64,000 nucleotides of DNA from CAVSRC01 sp963743015 (GTDB lineage Bacteria; Pseudomonadota; Alphaproteobacteria; Rhizobiales; Kaistiaceae). Within the stretch, counting starts at the first letter, position 1, and every line of letters starts with the position of its first letter. The position numbers and the translations under genes were made by a program. A model generated the notes under the pieces. The model ran no database searches. It worked only from the letters and a program-made list of their open reading frames with translations, and had not been told where the DNA came from. Location of the stretch: assembly GCA_963743015.1 (NCBI GenBank), contig CAVUOD010000010.1, forward strand, positions 128,786 to 192,785. The letters run 5' to 3'. This document shows, piece after piece, positions 25,849 to 38,285 of the stretch.

Positions 25849-26814
25849 ATGCATGTGATCCGCAAAAAGGGTTGGGAAATCCCGGAGCACCGGGCGACCC
25901 CGGAGGCGGCCTACCTCAGCCGCCGTCAGATCATGGCGGCCGGCGGTGCGGCGCTTTTCGGCGGTGTGGCCGCGGCCGCGCTGCCGACGGCAGCCTGGGC
26001 GCAGGCCGACCAGACCATCGATCTCTACCCGGCGGCGCGCAACAACAGATACACGATCGACCGGCCGGTGACGCCCGAGGCGATCAACGAGAGCTACAAC
26101 AACTTCTACGAATTCGGCACCCAGAAGGACGTGGCCGGCGCCGCCAAGGCGCTGGAGATACGCCCGTGGGAGGTGACCATCGACGGCATGGTGGAGAAGA
26201 AGATCACCATCGGCATCGACGACCTCATCCGCAAGATGACCCTGGAGGAGCGCCTCTATCGCCACCGCTGCGTCGAGGCGTGGTCGATGACGGTGCCGTG
26301 GACGGGCTTCCCGCTGGCCAAGCTGGTCGAGTTCGCCAATCCGCAGGGCTCGGCCAAGTATCTGCGCATGGAGACCTTCAACGATCCCGACATGGCCAGC
26401 GGCCAGAAGCAGTTCTGGTATCCGTGGCCCTATGTCGAGGGGCTGACCATGGCCGAGGCGACCAACGAACTCGCCTTCATGGTGACCGGCGCCTATGGCA
26501 AGCCGGTGGCCAAGGTGATGGGTGCGCCGCTCAGGGTCCACCTGCCGTGGAAGTACGGCTTCAAGTCGATCAAGTCGATCGTCAAGTTCACCTTCGTCGA
26601 GGAGCGGCCGGTCAATTTCTGGCAGGCGCTGCAGTCGAGCGAATACGGCTTCTGGGCGAATGTGAACCCGGACGTGCCGCATCCGCGCTGGAGCCAGGCG
26701 ATGGAGCGTGACATCGGCACGCAGGAATCGATCCCGACCCGCATCTACAACGGCTATGGCGAATACGTCGCCGCCATGTATGCCGGCATGACCGGCGAAA
26801 AGCTGTTCATGTAG
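25849..26814 (+). CDS. msrP: Protein-methionine-sulfoxide reductase catalytic subunit MsrP
   Basis: This 321-residue molybdopterin enzyme has a twin-arginine export signal (YLSRRQIMAAGGAALFGGV) and the sulfite-oxidase fold. HRCVEAWSMTVPWTGFPL contains the Cys that ligates molybdenum; NNFYEFGTQKD and PRWSQA are conserved in the YedY/MsrP family. It repairs oxidised Met in periplasmic proteins using electrons from the membrane haem protein MsrQ. No msrQ gene is adjacent, unlike the usual msrPQ operon. It depends on Mo supply, plausibly from the modABC operon in this window. Confidence 0.94.
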   Translation: MHVIRKKGWEIPEHRATPEAAYLSRRQIMAAGGAALFGGVAAAALPTAAWAQADQTIDLYPAARNNRYTIDRPVTPEAINESYNNFYEFGTQKDVAGAAKALEIRPWEVTIDGMVEKKITIGIDDLIRKMTLEERLYRHRCVEAWSMTVPWTGFPLAKLVEFANPQGSAKYLRMETFNDPDMASGQKQFWYPWPYVEGLTMAEATNELAFMVTGAYGKPVAKVMGAPLRVHLPWKYGFKSIKSIVKFTFVEERPVNFWQALQSSEYGFWANVNPDVPHPRWSQAMERDIGTQESIPTRIYNGYGEYVAAMYAGMTGEKLFM

Positions 26815-26873
26815 CCGGCGCCGGCGGCGAAGCGTCTTCGCCGTCGTGCTGCAAATCGTCAGCGATCGGTGAT

Positions 26874-26901
26874 GCGTCCGGACCCGCTCGGGTCCGGACG
26901 C
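26874..26901 (+). terminator. Hairpin downstream of msrP
   Basis: GCGTCCGGACCC and GGGTCCGGACGC form a perfect 12-bp stem with a 4-base loop 60 bases after msrP, followed by GAAGATTC rather than a clean T-run. Confidence 0.55.
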
Positions 26902-27028
26902 GAAGATTCATTCGGAGCCGTCCGCTGATTCTCGCAAGCTGATCCGGCACCACCGCCTAGTGGAGCTACTGCGTCAGGTATGCAATAGTCGAAGTTCCGT
27001 CACCGAATATCGCAAGATAGGGGGAACG

Positions 27029-28159
27029 GTGGCCATCGAAGAGCTTCTGCGCGAAGCGATAAACCTTTGGTATAAGGCCGGTTTCGGCGAGGTTTCGTGG
27101 GCCGAAGCCTTGCAGGCGACCGCGCATATGCTTGGCGGTGGGGCCGGAGCGGTGCTCGATCTCAACCGCCGCACCATGCGCGTCGGTCGGATCCAGGTGC
27201 ACCAGCTCGACACGACCGTCAACGAGTACGTCGCTCGCATGAACCGGATCAATCCGCGCGTGCGCGCCTCGCTCAAGCGGCGCGGGCCCCATATCATCAG
27301 CGACTACCGGGTGCTGCCCGAGACCGCGCTCGATCGCAGCGAATTCTATGACTGGATAGAGCGCCATCACGGCGTGCGCTATTTCGTCGGCGCGCGCATC
27401 GTCGACGACGGCCCTCGCTCGCTGCTGGCCTCGGTCGAATTCACCCGCCGGCACGGGCACCCGGAAGAATCGGTCTTGAAGACCTTCCAGCACGTGCTGC
27501 CGCATATCGCCAATGCCTGGCGCGTCTCGTCGCTGGTCGAGCAGTTCGGCAGTGCCATGAGCCTGATCGAAACACTGGCCGGCCAGCGTCTGTGCGGGCT
27601 GGTCGGCCTGCGCGCCGACGGCAGCGTGCTGTTCATGAACGCGATCGCGGAGGACGTGATCCGTGCCGGCGACGGACTGACGGTGGTCGGCGGTCAGTTG
27701 CGGGCCGCGCGCGCGGCCAACGACCGCACATTGCAGCAGATCATTGCCGAGGTGCTCAGCAGCGAGCCGGACGGGCCACGCGAGGGCGGCGGGGCGGTGG
27801 CCGTGGCGCGGCCGAGCGGGCGCATGCCGTTCGGCGTGCGGGTGATGCCGAGCGTGGCCGGCGAGCGTTTCCACGAGGGCGAACTGCCGGCGGCGCTGGT
27901 GCTGATCGCCGATCCCGACCGGCGCGCGACGCCCAGTGAGGCAATCTTGCGCAGTCTCGGATTCTCGCCCAGCGAGGCGCGCATCGCACAGCGGCTCATG
28001 CAGGGCCGCACGCTTGCCGAAGCCGCGCGCGACCTCGGCATGGCGCACAACACGGCGCGCGCCCACCTGCGCAGCATCTTTGCCAAGACGCAGACCCGCT
28101 CGCAGGTCGAGCTGGTGCGCATGCTGGTTGCGTTTGTCCGTATCGACGGCGCCGGTTGA
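27029..28159 (+). CDS. LuxR-family transcriptional regulator (downstream of msrP)
   Basis: This ~376-residue protein is built like the regulator at 24563: a sensory region (QATAHMLGGGAGAVLDL, SVLKTFQHVLPHIANAW) and a C-terminal LuxR HTH (GFSPSEARIAQRLMQG, LAEAARDLGMAHNTARAHL, KTQTRSQVELVRML). I prefer the GTG at 27029 with AGGGGGA upstream over a longer frame opening at 26960. It has no obvious partner other than msrP upstream; an IS630 element sits just downstream. Confidence 0.83.
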   Translation: MAIEELLREAINLWYKAGFGEVSWAEALQATAHMLGGGAGAVLDLNRRTMRVGRIQVHQLDTTVNEYVARMNRINPRVRASLKRRGPHIISDYRVLPETALDRSEFYDWIERHHGVRYFVGARIVDDGPRSLLASVEFTRRHGHPEESVLKTFQHVLPHIANAWRVSSLVEQFGSAMSLIETLAGQRLCGLVGLRADGSVLFMNAIAEDVIRAGDGLTVVGGQLRAARAANDRTLQQIIAEVLSSEPDGPREGGGAVAVARPSGRMPFGVRVMPSVAGERFHEGELPAALVLIADPDRRATPSEAILRSLGFSPSEARIAQRLMQGRTLAEAARDLGMAHNTARAHLRSIFAKTQTRSQVELVRMLVAFVRIDGAG

Positions 28160-28241
28160 GCGGCAAGCGCGGCTCACGACCGTCCGCGCCGGTCAGGCAC
28201 GGCCTCAGGGGTTAGTCCAATTGGACTAGAGCGGGATGAAT

Positions 28242-28883
28242 CTAGGCTGGGGCATAGCCGGCGTGAGCGAAGAAGTTGGCGCATTCGGCTGATGTGACAC
28301 GGTCGAGAATGGGGCCGATGGCCTCATAGACGGCGTCGGCGGTCCGGCCTGCCGCCTTGCGCAACCAGTGTTTGAGCTTGGCGAAGAACTGTTCGATCGG
28401 GTTCAGGTCGGGGGAGTATTTGGGCAGGAAGAACAGCCTGGCCCCAGCCGCCCTGATGGCGCTGCGCACGGCCTTGCTCTTGTGGCTGCCGAGATTGTCC
28501 ATGATGACGATGTCGCCGGGCCTGAGGGTGGGGACGAGGACCTTCTCGACATAAAGCCGGAAGCGCTCGCCGTTGATCGGGCCATCGATGAGCCATGGCG
28601 CCTCGACCCGGTCGTGACGCAGTGCTCCCAGGAAGGTCATGGTCTTCCAGTGGCCGTGCGGCACCTTGGCTTTGAGGCGCTGGCCGCGCGGCGCCCAGCC
28701 TCTCAGTGGCGCCATGTTGGTCTTGGTCCAGGTCTCGTCGATGAAGACGAGACGCGCCGGGTCGATGCGGTCCTGATAGGTCGTCCATTGCGCCCGCCGG
28801 CGGGCGATGTCGGGCCGGTCCTGCTCGGCAGCGATCAGCGTCTTTTTTTGTGCGTCAGCTTCTCGGCATGGACGAACTCCCAC
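28242..28883 (-). CDS. IS630 transposase OrfB (DDE catalytic half)
   Basis: The frame carries the IS630 DDE domain: VFIDETWTKTNM (first Asp), IVIMDNLGSHKS (second Asp) and SPDLNPIEQFFAKLK (Glu). It has no good start of its own. It is expressed by a -1 ribosomal slip at the A7 run (28843-28849 on the top strand) near the end of OrfA, giving a fused transposase of ~320 residues. Confidence 0.88.
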   Translation of the reverse strand: MGVRPCREADAQKKTLIAAEQDRPDIARRRAQWTTYQDRIDPARLVFIDETWTKTNMAPLRGWAPRGQRLKAKVPHGHWKTMTFLGALRHDRVEAPWLIDGPINGERFRLYVEKVLVPTLRPGDIVIMDNLGSHKSKAVRSAIRAAGARLFFLPKYSPDLNPIEQFFAKLKHWLRKAAGRTADAVYEAIGPILDRVTSAECANFFAHAGYAPA

Positions 28884-29188
28884 ACCGAGCGGTAATCGAC
28901 CTTGAGCCCCAGTTCACCCAGCTCGTCCACCAGCCCGCGCAGGGTGAAGTCCTTCCCCCGGCAGCGCTCGATCATCCACTCCCGCCAAGGCCCGGAGAGC
29001 TTCTTCGGCCGGTGTCCGCCCATCTTGCCGGGGGCCACGCCGCCGGTCTTGCGGAACAACTGAACCAGCCGGATCGCCGTGCTGACGCCGACCCCGTAGC
29101 GCTCCGCCGCCTGACGCCGCGACAGCCCTTCTTCCTCAACCGCCCTGACGATGCGCTCGCGAAGATCGTTCGAATAAGGTCGACCCAT
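28835..29188 (-). CDS. IS630 transposase OrfA (DNA-binding half)
   Basis: This ~117-residue frame starts MGRPYSNDLRERIVRAVEEE and continues with SRRQAAERYGVGVSTAIRLVQ, a helix-turn-helix that binds the element ends. A second winged-helix region (FTLRGLVDELGELGLKVDYR) precedes HKKRR and the stop. The last codons hold the A7 slippery run that joins it to OrfB. Confidence 0.85.
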   Translation of the reverse strand: MGRPYSNDLRERIVRAVEEEGLSRRQAAERYGVGVSTAIRLVQLFRKTGGVAPGKMGGHRPKKLSGPWREWMIERCRGKDFTLRGLVDELGELGLKVDYRSVWEFVHAEKLTHKKRR

Positions 29189-29575
29189 CCCGTGCTGGCC
29201 TCCTTCCCCAGCCAGCACCGTGAATCAGATTTGCGCCCCTACGGGAATCCCCCGTCAATTCAGCCTCGCTTCATTCCGCTCTAAACGACCGCCGCGACGC
29301 GGGGAAGCGTGTTGAACCATAGTCAGGGGCAACGCGCCGCAGGTGAGCCCCTGGGTACCTGAGGGGCGGTGCCATGGAATCCAAGCCATCGGCTGGCTGC
29401 TCGGACTTCTGGCGGTGCTGTTGCTGTCATCGCAAGCCCATCGCTGGCGGACTCCCATCCAGGGGTGCGGACGCTGGTGGAAAGACGGCGAATGAAGCCG
29501 AGGCTTTCAGAACGACAAAGTGCGAAGTGCAGGTCAAGTCTAACTTGAGGGACTTCACGTCCTATGGAGGCAGAT

Positions 29576-30025
29576 ATGACGAAATTCGGCCTATTGATTG
29601 CGGCAACGTCAATGATGTTTGGCGCCAGCGTTTTGCCTGGCGCGTCTTTTGCCCAGGAAATGTGTGGCGATTATGCGGTCGACGGCCAGTTCATCATAGA
29701 AGTTACACCGCCAGCCACCCTGAACGAGACCGAAACGTCGCGATACGGGACGTTCAGTTCGACATGGACTTTGCGGACCGATGCGTCGACGGACGCATCC
29801 TATTATTCTGCCGTATGGAACAACGGCGCACAGGCCCGGCTCAAGATACTGGGCTACAACGGCAATCGCATCGTTCTGTATCGTGAGGATATCGCCGGCC
29901 CAAGCGTGGGCCTGCATGGTTGCTACGAAGCCTTTTTCAATGCGAGTGGCGCGGTAACAGGCGGGACTGTTCAATGGACTTTCAGCAATGGCACCACCGC
30001 CAACGGCTCGTGGACAGCATCCTAG
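29576..30025 (+). CDS. Secreted hypothetical protein
   Basis: This 149-residue protein has a signal peptide (MTKFGLLIAATSMMFGASVL, cut after FAQ). Two Cys (EMCGDYAV, LHGCYEAFF) probably form a disulfide in a beta-rich fold. I do not recognise a family. The ATG has GGAGGC upstream. Base composition is lower in G+C than the neighbours, and the gene sits right next to an IS element, which suggests transfer. A strong terminator follows. Confidence 0.6.
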   Translation: MTKFGLLIAATSMMFGASVLPGASFAQEMCGDYAVDGQFIIEVTPPATLNETETSRYGTFSSTWTLRTDASTDASYYSAVWNNGAQARLKILGYNGNRIVLYREDIAGPSVGLHGCYEAFFNASGAVTGGTVQWTFSNGTTANGSWTAS

Positions 30026-30083
30026 AGTGCCGCCGCACAGGGCTCGTCACGATACCTGAAGCGCATGGCGTAGCACAGAAAAG

Positions 30084-30112
30084 GCCGGGCCCTTTCGGGC
30101 CCGGCAGTTTTT
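30084..30112 (+). terminator. Rho-independent terminator
   Basis: A perfect 9-bp stem GCCGGGCCC / GGGCCCGGC with loop TTTC is followed by AGTTTTT. It ends transcription of the small secreted-protein gene upstream. Confidence 0.85.
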
Positions 30113-30325
30113 GCCGTTACAGCATCGCTGCCGGCATACGCTCCAGAAGGGAACAGATGATGCGTCAACAGGCCCGCAGGGAGGAAAACAGGCAAATCAC
30201 CGCACCAACGCAATCAACCGTATGAATATTTTTTGATCAGTGACACAAAACTTATGGTTCTACATAAGCAATATTATCAGGTGTTGCATTATAGGCACAG
30301 ACGCCGAAAAGGATTATATTTCAAT

Positions 30326-31219
30326 TCAATAGGCCCAGTTCTGTGCCTTGCTTAGCAGAAAATCGCGGAAAACGTGGACTCGCGCGGAATTTTTCAATTC
30401 GGCCGGGTAGACGAAATAGGACGCGAAGCTCGGCACCTGGACCTCGGGCAGCAACTGCACCAGGCCCGAGCCCGGCTCGACCATGTAGCTCGGCAGAACC
30501 GCGATGCCGGTGCCGTTCTGCACCGCATTCTTGATGGCAAACAGATTGTTGATCTTGAGCACCGGCTCGCGCGGATTTTCCGAGGTGCGGCCGGCAAGCT
30601 CCAGCCAGTTGAGATCGCGCAGATAGGCCGGCACCGGCACGCCGAAGGTGACGATGCGGTGCTCGTCGAGATCGGTGATCGATTTCGGTTCGCCGAAGCG
30701 GTCGATGTAGGTCGGCGAGGCATAGACGTTCATGTGCACGGTGAACAGCCGACGCTGGATGAGGTCGGGTTGCACCGGCTGGCGCAGGCGGATGGCGACA
30801 TCCGCCTGGCGCATGCCGAGATCGAGCTCGGTGTCGTCGAAGATCAGGTGCAGGTTGATCGAGGGGTGCAGGTCGACGAATTCATGCACGCGCGCCGTCA
30901 GCCAGGTCGAGCCGAGGCCGACGGTGGTGGTGATCCTCAACGTGCCGGACGGTTTCTCGGCGGACTCGGCCAGCCGCGAGGTCGCCGCGTCGAGCTTGAT
31001 CAGCACGTCGTTGGCGGTGCGGAAGAGTTCCTCGCCCTGCTCGGTGAGGATGAGCCCGCGGGCGTGGCGGTGGAAGAGGGGAACGCCGAGATCCTGTTCG
31101 AGCGCGCTCACCTGCCGGCTCACCGCCGACTGGCTCATGTTGAGGTTCTCGCCGGCATGGGTGAACGAGCCGGCCTGGGCGGCAGCGTGAAAGATGCGCA
31201 GCTTGTCCCAATCCAGCAT
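30326..31219 (-). CDS. LysR-family regulator linked to trxB
   Basis: This 297-residue protein has an N-terminal winged HTH (LRIFHAAAQAGSFTHAGENLNMSQSAVSRQ) and a two-lobe effector domain starting at LRITTTVGLGSTWL. The start at 31219 has GGGGGAA before it; a frame opening at 31234 is less likely. It lies ~50 bases downstream of trxB on the same strand and is probably cotranscribed. Regulation of trxB or redox genes is an inference from position. Confidence 0.88.
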   Translation of the reverse strand: MLDWDKLRIFHAAAQAGSFTHAGENLNMSQSAVSRQVSALEQDLGVPLFHRHARGLILTEQGEELFRTANDVLIKLDAATSRLAESAEKPSGTLRITTTVGLGSTWLTARVHEFVDLHPSINLHLIFDDTELDLGMRQADVAIRLRQPVQPDLIQRRLFTVHMNVYASPTYIDRFGEPKSITDLDEHRIVTFGVPVPAYLRDLNWLELAGRTSENPREPVLKINNLFAIKNAVQNGTGIAVLPSYMVEPGSGLVQLLPEVQVPSFASYFVYPAELKNSARVHVFRDFLLSKAQNWAY

Positions 31220-31270
31220 CGGTTCCCCCCGCACCCGATCGCGTTCCTGGAACGCGCCGGCGTGCTCCTC

Positions 31271-32227
31271 CTATTCCGCGGCTTCTGCCGGCGCCTCGGC
31301 CATGGCCAGGAACTTCTGCACCTCCAGAGCGGCCATGCAGCCCTGCCCGGCGGCGGTCACCGCCTGGCGGAACGTGTCGTCGGTGACGTCGCCGGCAGCG
31401 TATACACCCGGAACGCTGGTAACGGTCGAATCCGGCGCCGTCCACACATAGTTGTTCGGCTTGAGCTTCAGTTGTCCGCCGAGGAACTCCACCGAAGGCG
31501 CGTGGCCGATGGCGACGAAGACGCCGTCGGTGTTGATCTCGCTCACCGCGCCGGTGACCACATTGCGCAGGCGCACGCCGGTCACCGCCGGCGGGAAGCC
31601 GGTGGAGCCGACGACGTCGTCGAGCACCGAGTCCCAGACCACGGTGACCTTGGGATTGGCGAAGAGCCGGTTCTGCAGGATCTTCTCGGCCCTGAGCTCG
31701 CTGCGGCGGTGGACGAGCGTCACCTTGGAGGCATGGTTGGTCAGATAGAGCGCCTCCTCGACGGCGGTGTTGCCGCCGCCGAAGACCACCACTTCCTTGT
31801 TGCGATAGAAGAAGCCGTCGCAGGTGGCGCAGGCGGACACGCCGAAGCCGCGGAACTTCTGCTCGGACGGCAGGTTCAGCCACTTGGCCTCGGCGCCGGT
31901 CGCCACGATCAGGGCGTCGCAGGTGTAGGTCTCGCCGCTGTCGCCGGTCAGCCGGAACGGCCGGCGCGACAGATCGACGGCGGTGATGTGGTCGCTGATC
32001 ATGGTCGTGCCGACGTGCTCGGCCTGGGCCTTCATCTGCTCCATCAGCCAGGGCCCCTGAACCATCTCGGCGAAACCGGGATAGTTCTCGACGTCGGTTG
32101 TGGTGGTGAGCTGGCCGCCGGCGGTCAGGCCGGAAATCTGAACCGGCTCGAGCATGGCGCGGGCGGCATAGATGGACGCGGTGTATCCGGCCGGGCCGGA
32201 GCCGACGACGATAACTTTGGCATGCAT
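31271..32227 (-). CDS. trxB: Thioredoxin reductase TrxB
   Basis: This 318-residue FAD/NADPH protein has the FAD site GSGPAGYTASIYAARA, the redox-active pair in SACATCDGFFYRN (CATC), the NADPH motif GGGNTAVEEALYL, and the closing FAD motif GVYAAGDVTDDTFRQAVTAAGQGCMAA. It keeps thioredoxin reduced in the cytosol. The ATG at 32227 is chosen because the FAD motif starts ten residues later and AGAGGTG lies upstream; the longer open frame has no homology. Confidence 0.96.
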   Translation of the reverse strand: MHAKVIVVGSGPAGYTASIYAARAMLEPVQISGLTAGGQLTTTTDVENYPGFAEMVQGPWLMEQMKAQAEHVGTTMISDHITAVDLSRRPFRLTGDSGETYTCDALIVATGAEAKWLNLPSEQKFRGFGVSACATCDGFFYRNKEVVVFGGGNTAVEEALYLTNHASKVTLVHRRSELRAEKILQNRLFANPKVTVVWDSVLDDVVGSTGFPPAVTGVRLRNVVTGAVSEINTDGVFVAIGHAPSVEFLGGQLKLKPNNYVWTAPDSTVTSVPGVYAAGDVTDDTFRQAVTAAGQGCMAALEVQKFLAMAEAPAEAAE

Positions 32228-32540
32228 GGGAACACCTCTGGGGCGGGCGCGGGCGCCACCTCCCTTGAGGAGGGCACCGGGAATCTCGTTTCGTGGCCTG
32301 TCGCCCCGCCCGGGCGGCGGCCGAGACTCGGTTGGACTATTCATCGGAAATCTAAGCTCTCGGCCGAGCTATGCAAGATGCGCAAGGGTGCGACAAGGAG
32401 AGCCGTGCTGGGTGCGGGGCGGGGCCGGTCGCCTCCCGGTGGGAGCGTAGCGCAATCAGAAGGTGCGCCGGAGGCCGGCACGTCAATGCCCCGGGCCAGG
32501 CCGCGGGGCACGAGAACCATGCCGGCCGGCTGCTGCCGGC
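32228..32540. other. Intergenic stretch between trxB and greA
   Basis: No gene is visible in these ~310 bases. Both flanking genes read leftwards, so this holds the trxB promoter (no clear -35/-10 pair that I can defend) and the 3' end of the greA transcript. A CCTCCCTTGAGGAGG hairpin lies near 32259-32273. Confidence 0.5.
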
Positions 32541-33014
32541 TCAGCCGAACTTGACGTCGAGAATCTCGTAGGAGCGGCTGCCGCCGGGCGCGGCGACCTC
32601 AACCGAGTCGCCCTTGGCCTTGCCGATCAGCGCCCGGGCGATGGGCGAGGAGATCGAAATCCTGCCGGCCTTCACGTCGGCTTCGACGTCGCCGACGATC
32701 TGGTACTTCTTCTTCTCCTCGGTGTCCTCGTCGATGAGGGTAACGGTGGCACCGAACTTGACCGTCTTGCCGGACAGCTTGGACACGTCGATGATCTCGG
32801 CGCGCGAGAGCTGGTCTTCGATCTCGACGATCCGCCCCTCGTTGAGGCCGTGGGCTTCCTTGGCGGCGTGATATTCGGCGTTCTCCGACAGATCGCCGTG
32901 GCCGCGGGCCTCGGCGATGAGCTGGATGATGCGGTGCCGCTCCTCGCTCGTCCGCCGCTTCAATTCGGATTCCAGCACCGCATGGCCGGCCGCGGTCATC
33001 GGAATCTTTTCCAT
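32541..33014 (-). CDS. greA: Transcription elongation factor GreA
   Basis: This 157-residue protein has the GreA coiled coil (HAVLESELKRRTSEERHRIIQ to GLNEGRIVEIEDQL) with the acidic tip HGDLSENAEYHAAKE, and the C-terminal FKBP-like domain (ISSPIARALIGKAKGDSVEV, SYEILDVKFG). It enters the RNA polymerase secondary channel and triggers cleavage of backtracked RNA. Three Met codons open the frame; the third, at 33014, gives the family's usual start MEKIPMT. Confidence 0.96.
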   Translation of the reverse strand: MEKIPMTAAGHAVLESELKRRTSEERHRIIQLIAEARGHGDLSENAEYHAAKEAHGLNEGRIVEIEDQLSRAEIIDVSKLSGKTVKFGATVTLIDEDTEEKKKYQIVGDVEADVKAGRISISSPIARALIGKAKGDSVEVAAPGGSRSYEILDVKFG

Positions 33015-33197
33015 CATCACACCCGTACCCTTTCCCAGGACGCGCCGGATTGGAGCCCGACGCCTCGAATGACCTCGTCGGCAGAGCCCACCGGCTGCTG
33101 CCGCCTCGGCAAAGCCTGCTTCCCGCCCATCGGCCCCGTCACCGGGTCGATGATCGTTCGTCAGACCGGAACTTGCCAGCCTTCCCCCGCGTTCCCC

Positions 33198-36696
<3,499 letters not shown>

Positions 36697-36902
36697 TGTG
36701 GCTTGTCGGGGGCTCCGTCGCGAACAAAACCCCGGCGCGGCGGCCGCTCCGGGGCAGATCCCAAGTGGTTTCGGGCTAAGCGGGGCTTATACGGCAAACG
36801 GTGACAGGGCGGAACCCCCGCTTTCGGGTAGGTCCCGCCGGGGACGCGTCACGGCGACAAAGGCTCGCGGGCGCCGGCTGCGGCCGGCTCGCCCGGGCCG
36901 CT

Positions 36903-37250
36903 TCAGTGGTGCAAGCGGATGGTGCGCGGCTTGCGCTGCGGCATGTAGATGTCGATGCAGTCGCCGGGGCCGTTGGTCACCATCCACGGATGGGTGACGA
37001 AGGTGTTGACGCTGTAGCGCTGGCCGGGATTGAGCCAAGCGTAGTTCTTGGTGCCCCCGTTATAGTCGATCCACAGGATGGCGCGCCCTTGGCCGGTGCG
37101 GTTGATGAAGGTCATCCGGGTCGGCTGAGCCGAGTTCTGCGAGCGCAGCGACCCCTGGGCCGAACAGGGGACGTCGCCGGCGGCGGCGGGAAGGGGTGCG
37201 AGGACAGCAAAAGCAATCGCTGCCACAAGCGGCAAACCTGGACGCGTCAT
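36903..37250 (-). CDS. Secreted VHL-beta-domain-like protein
   Basis: This 115-residue protein has a signal peptide (LPLVAAIAFAVLAPLPAAA). The mature part reads like the beta domain of the von Hippel-Lindau protein: a first strand MTFINRTG (pVHL has RFVNRS), ILWIDYNGG (VWLDFDG), YAWLNPGQRYSVNTFVTHPW (LQPGTGRRIHSYRGHLW), and a final strand. Two Cys outside the core could pair. Bacterial VHL-beta-like domains are known but uncommon, and are usually secreted. The ATG at 37250 has AAGGAGG upstream. Function is unknown. Confidence 0.7.
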   Translation of the reverse strand: MTRPGLPLVAAIAFAVLAPLPAAAGDVPCSAQGSLRSQNSAQPTRMTFINRTGQGRAILWIDYNGGTKNYAWLNPGQRYSVNTFVTHPWMVTNGPGDCIDIYMPQRKPRTIRLHH

Positions 37251-37558
37251 GTTCCCTCCTTGAGATCGGTGTCCGCAGGCGGGAATTCGCCAACGGTACT
37301 TGGCAAGCCTCACAGGATAGACATGCTTTTTGGAAAATTTCCAGACTGGGAATACGGTTACGAGACTTGGAATGCATCGCGATGCGCCGTGTATTTCGAC
37401 TGAAAAGTCTGGGAGGACCGGCCAGATTCTTGCCCAAGACTGCCTGTCTATTGTGCGCTGGATCGGGCGGAGCGCCGCCGCGCTCGGCCGCTCTTAGCCG
37501 TCCGTTAAGCTTTCGGCGGCAAGTAAGCGAAAAGAGGTGTCGCGCGGGATTCTTTGCG

Positions 37559-38137
37559 ATGGCGACAATCGCGCTCAAGGAAGGCGATTTCGGCGGCGAC
37601 GTCACCGTCACCGTCGGCGAGACGGCATTCTACCTGCCCGACCGCTCGCGGCCGGGGCTCAACGAGATGGTCCCGCTGAGCGCGGTGGCCGAGATCGTGA
37701 CGCTGTCCGACGATCGCTCCGCCCAGTTGAAGGCGGCGTTACGTTTCAGCGCCCGCGGTTTCCTCAACACCGGCAATCCCCTCGGGCTGGCCGCCGGCGT
37801 GTTCGCCGTCACCAAGGTCAAGGACGTGGAATTCTCCGTCCGCCTCAAGGACGGTCGCAAGTTCGTGGCGACCGCCGATGCCGGCACATTGGCCACTCTG
37901 CGCGGCGCCTGCAACACGGCGCTGGTCACGGCCGGCGAGGATGCTGAAGCCGCGGCGCGTGCCGATGCGGTCATCGCCAAATATATCGGGCCGGAGGCGC
38001 TGCCGACGGGGCCGGAAACGCCGGAACCGAGCGCGGCTGCGGAGCCGCAAGCCGGCGAGGGCGAAACGGTCGGGGCAGCGCCGGCGCCGGACAAGCCTGG
38101 CGCCCGCCGCGTCTTCGGCCGGCGCGGCGTCCGCTAG
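37559..38137 (+). CDS. Hypothetical protein with charged Pro/Ala tail
   Basis: This 192-residue protein has no signal peptide. The first ~130 residues form a beta-rich domain (FGGDVTVTVGETAFYLPD, VEFSVRLKDGRKFVATADAGTLATL) that resembles lipid- or membrane-associated PH-like folds only loosely. The last 50 residues are Pro/Ala/Glu-rich and end in a basic RRVFGRRGVR. I do not recognise a family. Confidence 0.55.
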   Translation: MATIALKEGDFGGDVTVTVGETAFYLPDRSRPGLNEMVPLSAVAEIVTLSDDRSAQLKAALRFSARGFLNTGNPLGLAAGVFAVTKVKDVEFSVRLKDGRKFVATADAGTLATLRGACNTALVTAGEDAEAAARADAVIAKYIGPEALPTGPETPEPSAAAEPQAGEGETVGAAPAPDKPGARRVFGRRGVR

Positions 38138-38285
38138 CGCGCGGCCGCGCCGGCTTTCCTCAGTCGCTCCTCTTCGTCTTGCCCCCTTCGCTTTTCCGTC
38201 GTCAGGACTTATCTAGCTTCTCGAATATGTCCTGACGCTCGGCCGGAGCTTCGGCCGAACCGCCAACCCGAGGAAGAGCGAGACG

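Larger units (their letters stand above)
28227..29283 (-). mobile_element. IS630-family insertion sequence, complete
   Basis: The element proper is 28229-29281 (1053 bases). It is bounded by imperfect inverted repeats that start GAGCGGGATGAATCTAGGCTG at the left and, read inwards, GAGCGGAATGAAGCGAGGCTG at the right (three mismatches). A TA dinucleotide flanks each end, the target duplicated by IS630/Tc1 elements. Inside are two overlapping transposase frames joined by a run of seven A on the coding strand. It looks intact and recently mobile. Confidence 0.9.

Noticed and set aside
26960..27029. Longer start for the LuxR regulator downstream of msrP
   Set aside because: There is no ribosome-binding site at 26960, whereas AGGGGGA lies upstream of the GTG at 27029.
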